Source of the DNA: Hydrogenophaga sp. PBL-H3 | GTDB lineage: Bacteria > Pseudomonadota > Gammaproteobacteria > Burkholderiales > Burkholderiaceae_C | Direction of reading: 5' to 3' | Assembly (NCBI RefSeq): GCF_010104355.1 | Contig: NZ_CP044974.1 | Coordinates: 1-64,000, forward strand | Length of the DNA: 64,000 bases | Part shown: positions 8,808 to 17,471 of the stretch, piece after piece | Layout of the letters: every line of letters starts with the position of its first letter | How positions within the stretch are numbered: position 1 is the first letter of the stretch | Made by a program: the position numbers and the translations under genes | Notes under the pieces: model-generated | Database searches by the model: none | Told to the model about the DNA's origin: nothing | The model's input: only the letters and a program-made list of their open reading frames with translations

Positions 8808-8837
8808 TTGCATTTCCTGTTTTCTCGGTGTTATACT
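8808..8837 (+). promoter_or_regulatory. promoter for ssb-korA-parAB operon
   Basis: TTGCAT (8808-8813) and TATACT (8832-8837) with an 18-bp spacer look like a sigma-70 promoter, about 45 bp before the ssb start. AGGAG at 8867-8871 is the ssb ribosome site. Two TTCTTGTTGTTTTC-like repeats precede the -35. Confidence 0.6.
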
Positions 8838-8880
8838 TCGAGCACGGCCACCTTCGGCCGTTCAACCAGGAGAAACCGAC

Positions 8881-9237
8881 ATGCAGAAGAACGTCTTCGT
8901 GGGCAATCTCGCCAAGGCCGTTGTCGTCAGCGGCAACGGTGATCGCGCCGTCGCACGCTTCACCCTCATTTCCAACGAATACGCCGGCAAGGACAAGGAA
9001 ACCGGCGAGGCGCGCGAACGCTCGGTGTCGATCCAGTTCACCGCCTTCCGGGCCAAGGCCGAGGCCATCGCCAAGAACGCGATGAAGGGCGATCAACTGA
9101 TCGTTGACTACCGCATCGAGAACAACAACTTCCAGAAGGATGGCGAGGACGTGTACGGCTACAACTTCGTGGTGGAGGACTTCACTTTCGGCGCTCCGGG
9201 CAAGGAGAAGCGCGAACAGTTCCGGGCGGGCCAATGA
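8881..9237 (+). CDS. ssb: plasmid single-stranded DNA-binding protein
   Basis: A 118-residue OB-fold SSB (MQKNVFVGNLAKAV, ISNEYAGKDKETGEARERSVSIQFTAF split over the central strands). It lacks the acidic DDDIPF-like C-terminal tip that chromosomal SSBs use to recruit partners and ends in EKREQFRAGQ, as in short plasmid SSBs. It coats single strands during replication or transfer. The ATG at 8881 has AGGAG upstream; the next gene starts directly after the stop, which suggests co-transcription with the korA-like and par genes. Confidence 0.85.
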   Translation: MQKNVFVGNLAKAVVVSGNGDRAVARFTLISNEYAGKDKETGEARERSVSIQFTAFRAKAEAIAKNAMKGDQLIVDYRIENNNFQKDGEDVYGYNFVVEDFTFGAPGKEKREQFRAGQ

Positions 9238-9627
9238 ATGACGGCCGCCACCCCAAGGATGAGCGAAGCGGAGTTCGCCCGCGTCGCTGCGACGTGTAGC
9301 AAGTGGTCGGAGCGTTCCTTGGGTGTAGCGCGTGCCCTACTGGTCGAAGGTGTGCCGCTGTCCGATGCGGCAGCGGCGCACGAAATGTCCAGGCAGCAGG
9401 CGAACGTCGTTCGCAACCGCTTCATGGCGAAGGCCGAGAAGCAGCGCGTCGATGCGTTCATGGCACGCGAGAAGCCCAAGCTGGCCGCCACCGTCTTGGA
9501 GCCGTTCGACCAGGACATGCGAACCCTACGGGACAAGGGCTACACGATCCGCCAGATCGTCGCATTCCTGCGCGAACAAGGCATTGAAACCTCAGTGACA
9601 ACCGTCCGCAATTTCTTGAAGGAGTAA
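9238..9627 (+). CDS. KorA/TrfB-like transcriptional repressor
   Basis: A 129-residue protein. Residues 8-75 follow the TrfB/KorA pattern: an N-terminal SEAEFARVA helix and a helix-turn-helix around LSDAAAAHEMSRQQANVVRNR. In IncP-like plasmids this repressor controls the central control operon, including its own promoter. The C-terminal ~45 residues (GYTIRQIVAFLREQG...) look like a second small helical DNA-binding or dimerisation segment not found in RK2 KorA. It starts immediately after ssb and precedes parA by 6 bp. Confidence 0.75.
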   Translation: MTAATPRMSEAEFARVAATCSKWSERSLGVARALLVEGVPLSDAAAAHEMSRQQANVVRNRFMAKAEKQRVDAFMAREKPKLAATVLEPFDQDMRTLRDKGYTIRQIVAFLREQGIETSVTTVRNFLKE

Positions 9628-9633
9628 CCGGGC

Positions 9634-10428
9634 ATGAAAACGCTAGTTCTTGCGAACCAGAAAGGCGGAGTCGGCAAGTCGGCCGTCGCCGTCCAGTTCG
9701 CCTACTACCTCGCCGACGTGCTGAAAAAGCGCGTCCTCGTGATCGACTTCGACCACCAACGCAACACGTCGAAAGCCATCCGCACGGGCGGCCTCGCCAC
9801 CGTGTCCGCCATCACCAGCAGCCGCCTTCTGACCTCGAAGACCGACGCCGCGAGCATCGAGCACGCTGATTTTGTCTTGGTGCCCGGCGATGCCGAGCTT
9901 ATCAAGATGGAGAAGCAGGCCGCCGAGCACAACAAGTTCGCCACGAACCTTTACACGTTCCTGGCCGACATTGCCGACCGCTTCGATGTGTGCGTCATCG
10001 ACACCAACCCGAACCCGGACATTCGCCAACTGGCGAGCCTCGTCGTCGGCGACTTCGTGCTGTCTCCGCTCCAGCTCAACCAGGAAGCCATCGACGGCAT
10101 CGGCGACTTGCTGAATCACGACAACATCGGGATTCGCAAGATCAAGGCGACCATCAACAAGAAGCTGGAGCTGATCGGCATCCTTCCCAACATCGTGGAG
10201 CCGACCCCCTTCCAGCGCGAGAACCTGCGCGACCTGTCGGCCGCCTTCGCCAAGCTGCTGATTCCCCTCGGTGCCGGCTTTGCCGCCATCAAGAAGACGA
10301 CCGCCATTCCAGAAGCGCAAGCCGCTGGCCTGCCCGTCTGGAAGCTCGGCAAGAGCAGCGCCCGCGAAGCCTGGGCGCACATCCGCCCCGTGTTCTCCAA
10401 GATCGCCACGCAAATGGGAGTTGAGTAA
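9634..10428 (+). CDS. parA: ParA/IncC-like partition ATPase
   Basis: A 264-residue Walker-type ParA ATPase. The deviant Walker A is NQKGGVGKSAVAVQF near residue 6-20, the A' motif is LVIDFDHQRNTS, and Walker B-like CVIDTNPN follows. It lacks an N-terminal DNA-binding domain, as in type Ib or short IncC proteins. With ParB it would move plasmid copies along the nucleoid. The parB ATG overlaps the stop (TAATG). It belongs to module I and is unrelated at the sequence level to the longer ParA at 60,945-62,177. Confidence 0.9.
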   Translation: MKTLVLANQKGGVGKSAVAVQFAYYLADVLKKRVLVIDFDHQRNTSKAIRTGGLATVSAITSSRLLTSKTDAASIEHADFVLVPGDAELIKMEKQAAEHNKFATNLYTFLADIADRFDVCVIDTNPNPDIRQLASLVVGDFVLSPLQLNQEAIDGIGDLLNHDNIGIRKIKATINKKLELIGILPNIVEPTPFQRENLRDLSAAFAKLLIPLGAGFAAIKKTTAIPEAQAAGLPVWKLGKSSAREAWAHIRPVFSKIATQMGVE

Positions 10429-11570
10429 TGGCCCTTGACCTGTCCGCACTGGAAGAAAAGCCCGTCCCGGCCGGCCCCGCTGCCGCGCAGCCGGACGGCA
10501 AGGCGATGCGCGTCAAGCTGACCGACATCGAACCCGATCCGAACCAGCCGCGCACCGAGAAGAAGCCGGAGGAAATCGAGGAAATCGGCCAGAACATCAA
10601 GGAACGGGGCGTGAAGCTGCCCATTTCCGTGAAGCCGCACCCGACGAAGCCCGGCAAGTGGATCATCAACGACGGCGAGCTGCGCTATCTCGGCTCGGAG
10701 TGGGCCAAGGTCGAAGACATCCCCGTGGTTGTCGATGAAGACTTTGACGACTTCGACCAAGTGAACGCGAACGAAAAACGCTTCGCGCTGCGCCCGATGG
10801 AACTCGCCAAGTTCATCAAGCGCAAGCTGGACGAAGGCGTGAAGAAGGGAGAAGTCGCCCGCCGCCTGGGCAAGCCGGCGAACGCCATCACCGAGCTGCT
10901 TGCACTGGTCGAAGCGCCCGCCTGCATCGAGGCCGTCTATACGTCCGGCCGCTGCACGTCGCCGAAGACTCTCTACGAGCTGCGCGCACTCGCCGAGAAG
11001 TTCCCCGAGCAGGTGCAGGAGTGGTGCGACACGGCCGAGGACATCACGCGCCGGAGCGTGGCCGACCTGGGCGACGTGCTGAAAGGCAAGAAGAAGCCAG
11101 TCGCTCCCCTGCCCTCGCCTGCCGACGCTGGCGGCACCGACACGGGCGGCGGCGCTGGAGCTGGCACCGAAGGCGGCGACGGCGACCCGGAAAAATTTCG
11201 TCATGACGAAATTTCGGGCGGCAATCAGGGCGGCACCGACAAGCAAGGCACAGAGCCGAAGGCCAAGCCGAAGGCGACCCCCGGCACCGATGGCGGCACC
11301 GATGGCGACGACACGGGCGCGGGCGGCACTGAACCCGGCGACCTGGGCGAGTTGACCAGTTGGCCGCGTGGCAAGGCCGTATCCGACCCGGACGCCATGA
11401 AAAAGCCGCTGTTGCTGGTCGAGTACGAAGGGCGCGCGGCGGCTGTCCTGCTGAATCGTAGGCCGACCACGCCCGGCCTGATCCGCATCCGCTACGAAGA
11501 TGGCGGCGGCGATGATGAAGTCGATGCCGGCCGCTGCAAGATCAACCTCTTGACGGAGAGCGACAAATGA
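10428..11570 (+). CDS. parB: ParB/KorB-like centromere-binding protein
   Basis: A 380-residue ParB-domain protein. The ParB/Srx N-domain is visible in DIEPDPNQPRTEKKPEEIEE and NDGELRYLGSEWA, followed by a KorB-type helix-turn-helix around KGEVARRLGKPANAITELLAL (about residues 145-165). A long Gly/Asp/Thr-rich linker (about 225-305) leads to a C-terminal dimerisation domain. KorB proteins both partition plasmids and repress operons. A perfect 22-bp palindrome lies inside its linker-coding part. The stop overlaps the next ATG. Confidence 0.88.
   Translation: MALDLSALEEKPVPAGPAAAQPDGKAMRVKLTDIEPDPNQPRTEKKPEEIEEIGQNIKERGVKLPISVKPHPTKPGKWIINDGELRYLGSEWAKVEDIPVVVDEDFDDFDQVNANEKRFALRPMELAKFIKRKLDEGVKKGEVARRLGKPANAITELLALVEAPACIEAVYTSGRCTSPKTLYELRALAEKFPEQVQEWCDTAEDITRRSVADLGDVLKGKKKPVAPLPSPADAGGTDTGGGAGAGTEGGDGDPEKFRHDEISGGNQGGTDKQGTEPKAKPKATPGTDGGTDGDDTGAGGTEPGDLGELTSWPRGKAVSDPDAMKKPLLLVEYEGRAAAVLLNRRPTTPGLIRIRYEDGGGDDEVDAGRCKINLLTESDK
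11193..11214. promoter_or_regulatory. 22-bp perfect palindrome within parB
   Basis: A fully symmetric 22-bp sequence centred on TTCGTCATGACGAA (11197-11210), located inside the linker-coding part of parB. The same 14-bp core recurs at 12227-12240 upstream of mobC. It is a candidate operator or parS for the KorA-like or ParB protein. Confidence 0.6.
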
Positions 11571-12109
11571 ACCGGCACAGCGGCGCAGCCGCCTTTCCCC
11601 ACCCCGCCCGCAAGGGCGGAAGGGGGCGGCGTGCTACATCGTGGCCCGGCCGTGCCTGGGCTGTCCTGGCCGCGCTGATCGTCTGCGGGCTGGCCGTGGC
11701 GTTTGCTGTCGGCAGACAGCAAGCCCACGCAGCGCAGCCGGGGGAAGCCTGCGACCTTCACTTTTCCAACGGCACGACCCTGGCGGGCGTGCCCGTTGCG
11801 AAAACAGTCGAGCAGCAGGCGAGGGGACTTGCCAAGCGTGACGACGTAGGCCGAGGCATGTTGTTCACCTGGGCGAAGGCGGAACCGCGCGTGTTCTGGA
11901 TGCGAGATACCCGCGTTCCTTTGTCCATCGGGTTCTTTGACGACACGGGGCTTTTGTTTGCCATCGAGGACATGCAGCCGGAAACCGACGACTACCATTT
12001 CTCGATCAAGCCAGCATCCGACGCGCTGGAACTTGCACGAGGGCAGTTCCAGGCGCACGGATTGAAAGAGGGTGTCCGACTGACCGGGCGAACTTGTTCA
12101 CCGCTGTAG
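11567..12109 (+). CDS. DUF192 family protein
   Basis: A 180-residue protein with an N-terminal membrane segment (about residues 29-48, AWAVLAALIVCGLAVAFAVG) and a periplasmic DUF192 domain. Typical DUF192 motifs are visible: TVEQQARGLAKRD, GRGMLFTW, VFWMRDTRVPLSIGFFD, and a C-terminal ELARGQFQAHGL. The function is unknown; such proteins occur in plasmid backbones near par genes. Its start overlaps the parB stop by 4 bases, so it is probably the last gene of the ssb-par operon, ended by the terminator just downstream. Confidence 0.85.
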   Translation: MNRHSGAAAFPHPARKGGRGRRATSWPGRAWAVLAALIVCGLAVAFAVGRQQAHAAQPGEACDLHFSNGTTLAGVPVAKTVEQQARGLAKRDDVGRGMLFTWAKAEPRVFWMRDTRVPLSIGFFDDTGLLFAIEDMQPETDDYHFSIKPASDALELARGQFQAHGLKEGVRLTGRTCSPL

Positions 12110-12130
12110 GCCACGTTTCGATGCCAAGCA

Positions 12131-12154
12131 AAAGCCGCCGTAAGGCGGCTTTTT
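12131..12154 (+). terminator. intrinsic terminator of the par operon
   Basis: AAAGCCGCC-GTAA-GGCGGCTTTTT is a 9-bp GC-rich stem with a T-run, 21 bp after the DUF192 gene. This is the clearest classic rho-independent terminator in module I. Confidence 0.85.
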
Positions 12155-12226
12155 CGTTCCCATCACGAAATTCTTCCGTGAGTGTCGGGTGCAAGACCGC
12201 GTTTCCCGACAAAAGAGGGCCAAAAC

Positions 12227-12240
12227 TTCGTCATGACGAA
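12227..12240. promoter_or_regulatory. second copy of the TTCGTCATGACGAA palindrome
   Basis: Perfect 14-bp palindrome identical to the core at 11197-11210, placed between the par-operon terminator and the mobC promoter/oriT. Its position suggests an operator controlling mobilization. Confidence 0.6.
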
Positions 12241-12266
12241 AAGAGTGTGGGGGGGTGTGGGCTAAT

Positions 12267-12276
12267 GCAGGATAGG
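12267..12276 (-). other. probable oriT nic site
   Basis: On the minus strand this reads CCTATCCTGC, matching the RP4/MOBP nic core (TATCCTG|C). It lies upstream of mobC and the relaxase, the usual oriT position. The cleaved bond would be between 12268 and 12267. The flanking TTAGCC/ATTAGCC repeats may be the relaxase-binding part. Confidence 0.65.
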
Positions 12277-12285
12277 CTAACGCCG

Positions 12286-12304
12286 GTAGTGTGTGCTACA
12301 CTAC
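12286..12304. promoter_or_regulatory. inverted repeat at the mobC promoter
   Basis: GTAGTGT-GTGCT-ACACTAC is a perfect 7-bp inverted repeat 41 bp before mobC. It overlaps possible -10 elements (TAGTGT, TACACT) and is a candidate operator for autoregulation. GGAGG lies just upstream of the mobC ATG. Confidence 0.55.
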
Positions 12305-12344
12305 GTTTGCACATTGACCCCCCCACCCCGATTAGGAGGCACCT

Positions 12345-12944
12345 ATGCCGCGCAAGGCCGAGATTGGGGCGACACGAGATAGCTACGTATATCGTCTTCG
12401 CGTACCCGCTCCGTTGAAGGCGCAATGGGACGAGCATTGCGCCAAGCAAGACAAGAATCCGTCCGTGGTGATGCGGGCGCTGATGCGCTACATCATCCAG
12501 GACGACATGCCTCCCGACGTTCGCCGCTGGATTGCAGAGCAAACCGAGGGCGAGCCGGACGACGGGCCGAAAGAACGCCTTGAAGTCCGTTTCACTCCGA
12601 CCGAGTTCCAGGGCATCACGGCCCGTTCCGAGGCCGAGGGCTGTTCGCCGCAGCGTTGGGTTATCAACTGCGTGCGCGCGAGCCTCACGCACGAACCGCA
12701 GTTCACGATGGAGACGACGAAAGCCCTATGGGAGTCGTCCTACCAGCTTCGGGCTATCGGTCGGAATCTGAACCAGATCGCCAAGCGGTTGAACGAAGGC
12801 AAGCCGGCGAACATCAAGACCGAGCAGATAGAGAAGCTGGCGACGTACATCTACCGGCATACCGATAAGGTGGCGGCCGTACAGGACGCCAGCCTTAGCC
12901 GTTGGGGCATCCAGGTGAAAGGGGCCGGCGATGGCGAAGCGTGA
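12345..12944 (+). CDS. mobC: MobC-like mobilization accessory protein
   Basis: A 199-residue protein with the MobC signature RAIGRNLNQIAKRLNEG at about residues 136-152 and an upstream helical region. MobC proteins help the relaxase melt or bind oriT. The ATG at 12345 has AGGAGG upstream. The gene overlaps the relaxase start by 14 bases. An N-terminal region resembling ribbon-helix-helix repressors (DSYVYRLRVPAPLKAQWDEH) fits autoregulation through the inverted repeat at 12286-12304. Confidence 0.8.
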   Translation: MPRKAEIGATRDSYVYRLRVPAPLKAQWDEHCAKQDKNPSVVMRALMRYIIQDDMPPDVRRWIAEQTEGEPDDGPKERLEVRFTPTEFQGITARSEAEGCSPQRWVINCVRASLTHEPQFTMETTKALWESSYQLRAIGRNLNQIAKRLNEGKPANIKTEQIEKLATYIYRHTDKVAAVQDASLSRWGIQVKGAGDGEA

Positions 12945-14016
12945 GATTGACGGCGTTATCAAGGATTGGGGCGAACGCGCGGATTACGGCCGCGTCCAGG
13001 GCCGCAAGGGTAAGAACATCGCGGGCGGGCGCTATGCCAAGGCCGCGCCGACCAAGAGGCCGGCCGGGCGTGAAAAGCTGGCAGCGACCGTGCGCAAGGC
13101 TCCCGAAGTCATGGTGAAGATTTCGGGCGGCGGTAAGGACATGCGCAGCATCAAGGCGCACATGGACTACATATCGCGGAACGGGGCCGTCGAGCTGGAG
13201 GACGAGCAGGGCAGGGTTCACCAGGGCAAGGAAGACGTGCGAGCTGTCCGCGACGACTGGCGCGGCGGTGGCATCCCCTACGAGGATGGCAAGAAGCGCG
13301 AGGCGTTCAACATCGTGCTGTCCATGCCGCCCGGCACCGACCGGGCTTCGGTGAAGAATGCAGCCCGCGCCTTCGCGTCCGAGCTGTTCGGCAATCACCA
13401 GTACGTTTTTGCCGCACACGACGACGAGAAGCACCCGCACGTTCACCTAGCCGTCAAGGCTGTTGACCTGGACGGCGTGAGGCTCAACCCGCGCAAGGCC
13501 GACTTGCAGCACTGGCGCGAGACGTTCGCCGAGAAGTTGCGGGAGCAGGGCATCGAGGCCAACGCAACGCCCAGGAAGGTGCGGGGCGTGGTGCAGAAGG
13601 CCGAGAAGCAGGCCGTCCGCCACATCGACCGAGAACACGCCAAAGGCAGGCGCAAGGCACCGGCCCGCGTGTCCGCCTCGCAGCGTGAGGCGGCCGAGCT
13701 GGAGGCAAGGGCAGGGCGCAAGCACGTCAACCCGGCGCACGACAACATCATCGCGCAGCGCAAGAGCGTGCAGCACGATTTCGGCACGGTGGCGCGGGCG
13801 CTGGCAACCGGCGACCAGGACGACAAGCGCCTAGCGGTCGAGGTTGTCCAGTTCGTCAAGCAGATGCCGCCGATCAAGACGCGGCACGCCGAGCAGGTCG
13901 AGGCGTTGCAGCGGGCCACGGTGCAGCAGGGCGGGCAGGGCGTCGAGCAGACGCAGCAGCCAGGGAAGCCAAGCCCGGAGCAGGGCAGGGCAGAGGACAA
14001 GGGGCGCGGGCGTTGA
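12931..14016 (+). CDS. MOBP-type relaxase
   Basis: A 361-residue relaxase. The metal-binding His triad motif is HDDEKHPHVHLAVK (about residues 162-175), preceded by the MDYISRNG motif common to this relaxase group. It would nick oriT and pilot the strand during conjugation. It has no helicase or primase extension, and the C-terminus is a Gln/Pro-rich tail. The stop is one base before the eighth 42-bp repeat, and IS1071 begins 70 bp later, so any further mobilization or mating-pair genes are absent here. Confidence 0.85.
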   Translation: MAKREIDGVIKDWGERADYGRVQGRKGKNIAGGRYAKAAPTKRPAGREKLAATVRKAPEVMVKISGGGKDMRSIKAHMDYISRNGAVELEDEQGRVHQGKEDVRAVRDDWRGGGIPYEDGKKREAFNIVLSMPPGTDRASVKNAARAFASELFGNHQYVFAAHDDEKHPHVHLAVKAVDLDGVRLNPRKADLQHWRETFAEKLREQGIEANATPRKVRGVVQKAEKQAVRHIDREHAKGRRKAPARVSASQREAAELEARAGRKHVNPAHDNIIAQRKSVQHDFGTVARALATGDQDDKRLAVEVVQFVKQMPPIKTRHAEQVEALQRATVQQGGQGVEQTQQPGKPSPEQGRAEDKGRGR

Positions 14017-14058
14017 TGGTGACAGGCAGATCCACCAGGTTGGTGGATTCTGTCACCA
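14017..14058. repeat. single 42-bp palindromic repeat after the relaxase
   Basis: TGGTGACA and TGTCACCA bound a 26-bp interior that contains ATCCACCA-GGT-TGGTGGAT, so the unit can form one long hairpin. It shares GGCAGATCCA with the unit at 3019 and AGATCCACCAGGTTGG with the unit at 7047. It directly abuts the relaxase stop. Confidence 0.85.
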
Positions 14059-14230
14059 ACGGCCTTGACACGATTTCGCTTATAAGGGGTCTCCTCGTTT
14101 TCAGTGCAATAAGTGACGGTACGCAAAGCTAGCACTGGCGCGGGGGTGGTCTGGGTAGACCGTTGATTTCATTGACTTTCCTGTTCGCTTTGTAAACGGG
14201 TATGGTGGCCTCCCACTTTTGAGGTTCACG

Positions 14231-17200
14231 ATGCAGGGTTGGCACACAACGTTTTTTGGGGATGCGTGGGCTCCCCCGCGATATCAGCGATTCGAGATGA
14301 AGGCATTTTTCACCTTCGATGGTGCCGAGCGCGACGCAATCAATGCACGCCGAGGTGATTCCCACAAGCTTGGTCTGGCGCTCCATATTGGTTTCCTGCG
14401 CATGAGTGGGCGTTTGCTCGGTGCCTTTCGGGTAATTCCAGTAGCCTTGTGGCGCCACCTTGGCAACGAGCTTGGCATTGCAGCACCAGAAGTCGCCTCG
14501 CTGAGAGCCATGTATGAACGCGGGCGCACGCTATTCGATCACCAACAAGTAGCCTGCACGGTCCTTGGATTCCAGTGGATGAGCGAGCACCAGCGCCGCT
14601 CACTGGTACGTGAACTGCGCGACGAAGTGGCGCGCTGCGCCGACCGCGATCAGCTACTCGTGCGGGCGCGTCAATGGCTGTACAAGAACAAGCTGGTGAT
14701 CGTGCACGAGCGGGCAATTCGGACACTGATTGCGGCGGCACTTGCCCAGCTTGAAGTTGAAACAGGCACCGCCATCGCCGCCAGCGTTGATCCAGCAACA
14801 CTTGATCGCTGGCGAGCCTCAGTTTCAGAGCTGCGCCCAGATGGACAAACCCAGCAGAGTTGGCTATGGGCTGCACCGGCGAAACACTCAACCCGCCAAA
14901 TCAGCGAGGTACTGGAGCGCATCGACCTGCTTTACACGCTGGACGTTCATAAGCACCTGGCAGACATCCCCGATCTCATCTTGCGCCGCTACGCGCGCCG
15001 ACTTGTCTCCAGGCCGCCCTCAGCCGGAGCCAAGATCAAAGAGCCAGCGCGCACCGTGGAGGTCGCATGCTTTCTTCGGTATTGCCTGTTCACCACCACA
15101 GACCAGTTGATCCTTATGGTGCAGCGCCGGATCGCCGATCTGTGGCGTCAGGCTGCCGCCGATGTCCCCGCTACCGTCAATTGGGCCGCAATGTACAAAA
15201 CGCTGCTCGGCGAACTTGTTGCCTTGAGCGCGCAAGGTGCGGTGCCAGATGCTGAGTTGCGTGCCCGTCTTGAAGCCTTGATCACCGAAACCCAGAAACG
15301 CAAACCACCGAGCAGGGCCTCCCTGGTCCGCGAGGGATTGATTGATGGAATTCGCCCCGTGCGGTCGTTGCTCGTCGCCATTGCAAAGCTGCCCTGGCAG
15401 GCCACCGGCGAGCATCCTGCCATCGAGTACCTTGCCAAGCTGCAAGCTTTATCCTAGAAACGGCAGTTGCGGCACCAAAAATCGCCCAAGTGCTTGAGGC
15501 AGGAGGGCTAATCGGCGCGGCCTGGACTCACCCATTTGGAACTGCTCCGCAGCTGCCATGAACAGCCATAAGTTCCTGCCAGCAAACGATTTTCTGCGTT
15601 CACGTCATGGCTCAACTGCCGTTTCTAGGTTTATATCTCAAAGGATCCAGAAAGCTGCCAGTTGAAGTGGTGGCACCAAGTCTGGGAATGATCTGGCAGG
15701 TTTCGATCTCCAGCCCAGACCGGGAACGGGCGTTTCAGGCGTTGGAGGTGGCCACCCTGTTTGCCCTGCGCCGCGCGGTGCGCAATGGCTCGGTCTGGAT
15801 TGAGCACAGCCTGAGCTTTCGGGGTCGTGCGCGCTTGTTCTTCACGGACGAGCGTTGGCAGGCAGAGTCCAAGAAACACTATGCCCGTCTATCGTTACCC
15901 AGCAAGGCTGCCACTTTCTTGAAGCCTTTGCTGGCCAGAGTAACTGCCGGTGTCGATGCGGTGGCCGCTGCAGCCCGCAGTGGCGTACTGCGCGTGGATG
16001 ATGAACTCCATTTGTCGCCATTGCCCGCAGAGGACGAAGACCCAGAAGTGACCAAGCTGCGCGCGGCTTTGGATCACCGCATCGGTGAGGTTCAATTGCC
16101 GGAAGTGATTCTGGCCGTTGACGCCCAGGTGCGCTTTAGCTGGATCATGCTCGGACGTGAGCCGCGCTCTACCGACGAGCTGCTGATGGTCTATGCCGGC
16201 ATCATGGCCCACGGCACCAGTCTGACTGCGGTCGAATGCGCGCGCATGATTCCGCAATTGTCTGCCACCAGCATTCGCCAGGCCATGCGCTGGGCGCGGG
16301 ACGAACGGCGTCTGAGCCAGGCCTGCCAGGCTGTGCTGGAATTCATGCAGCGACACCCGATTGCCGCCACCTGGGGGCGGTCCGATTTGGCATCTTCTGA
16401 CATGATGACCATGGAGACCACCAAACGGGTGTGGCAAGCCCGGCTTGATCCTCGGCGCAACACACCTTCCATTGGAATCTACTCCCATGTAAAAGACCGG
16501 TGGGGCATCTTCCATGCGCAGCCCTTTGTGCTCAATGAGCGCCAGGCGGGCGTGGCCATTGAAGGTGTCATCCGCCAAGAAAAGCTGGAGACCAGCCAGC
16601 TTGCTGTGGATACCCATGGCTACACCGACTTTGCCATGTCACATGCCCGTTTGCTTGGTTTTGATCTTTGCCCGCGGTTGAAGGAACTCAAACAGCGCCA
16701 CCTCTTTGTGCCACGCGGCACCAAAGTGCCCGCAGAAATCGCTGCGGTGTGCGAAGCCAATGTCGACGTCGCTTTGATCGAAAAGCATTGGGATAGTCTG
16801 GTGCACCTGGCAGCCTCGGTCATGAGCGGACATGCCAGTGCGGTGGCAGCTCTTGCGCGGTTCGGTTCTGCCGCCCAGGGCGATCCAATCTATGAGGCTG
16901 GCGTGCAATTGGGGCGGTTGCTGCGTACGGCGTTTTTGGCTGACTACTTTGTCAAGGACGCTTTCAGGAACGAGTTGCGCCGGGTGCTCAATCGGGGCGA
17001 GGCTGTTAACGCCCTCAAGCGCGCCATTTATACCGGCCGGATCAGCCCGGCGCAGGCCAAACGTGTCGATGAAATGCAGGCTGTGGCCGATGCGTTGAGC
17101 CTGATGGCCAACATCGTGATGGCGTGGAATACCTCACAGATGCAGGCGGTCCTGGATCGCTGGTCGAACCGCCGCCAGGTCATTCCACCGGAACTGATCG

Positions 17201-17328
17201 GGAAGATTGCGCCCACCAGGCTGGAGAGCATCAACTTGCGGGGTGTGTTTCGCTTCCCGGTTGACCGCTATGCTGACCAAATCCTGCCTTCGCGGCCAAA
17301 TGCATCGATAACTGGCACCAATGGATGA
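14231..17328 (+). pseudogene. tnpA: IS1071 transposase tnpA, disrupted copy
   Basis: Tn3-family transposase broken by the MITE at 15453-15629: the N-terminal part reads to a stop at 15455-15457 just inside the insertion, and the remainder resumes at 15635. A T6 run at 14252-14257 (T5 in copy 3) shifts the frame, and loss of one C near 14290 restores it. Residues about 9-20 are therefore scrambled (FGDAWAPPRYQR instead of LGMRGLPRDISD). It is inactive as a transposase. Confidence 0.95.
15453..15629. mobile_element. 177-bp MITE-like insertion in IS1071 copy 1
   Basis: Non-coding element with perfect 17-bp terminal inverted repeats (CCTAGAAACGGCAGTTG) and a 5-bp target duplication TTTAT at 15448-15452 and 15630-15634. 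No transposase is encoded, so it must have moved in trans. The termini beginning CC and the TSD size suggest an IS1380-like parent, which is inference only. IS1071 copies 2 and 3 show the empty site. Confidence 0.9.
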
Positions 17329-17471
17329 AACCGACCACGGTTTGACGCCACGAATCGCAGATTTGAAAGTGAACAGGAAAGTCAATGAAATCAACGATCT
17401 ACCAACACCACCTCCGCGCCAGTGCTAGCTTTTCGTACCGTCACTTATTGCACTGAAAACGAGGAGACCCC

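Larger units (their letters stand above)
14086..17471 (+). mobile_element. IS1071, copy 1 (interrupted by a MITE)
   Basis: Tn3-family IS1071 recognised from its ~110-bp terminal inverted repeats (GGGGTCTCCTCGTTTTCAG at the left, its complement at the right end) and its transposase. The copy is 3,386 bp: the usual 3.2-kb element plus a 177-bp insertion with a 5-bp target duplication. Flanks TATAA and TGCAA do not match, so the element did not simply transpose here; recombination with other copies or deletions reshaped its borders. Confidence 0.95.

Noticed and set aside
14065-14086. TTGACA...TATAA promoter just before IS1071 copy 1
   Set aside because: The spacer is only about 10 bp, too short for a sigma-70 promoter.
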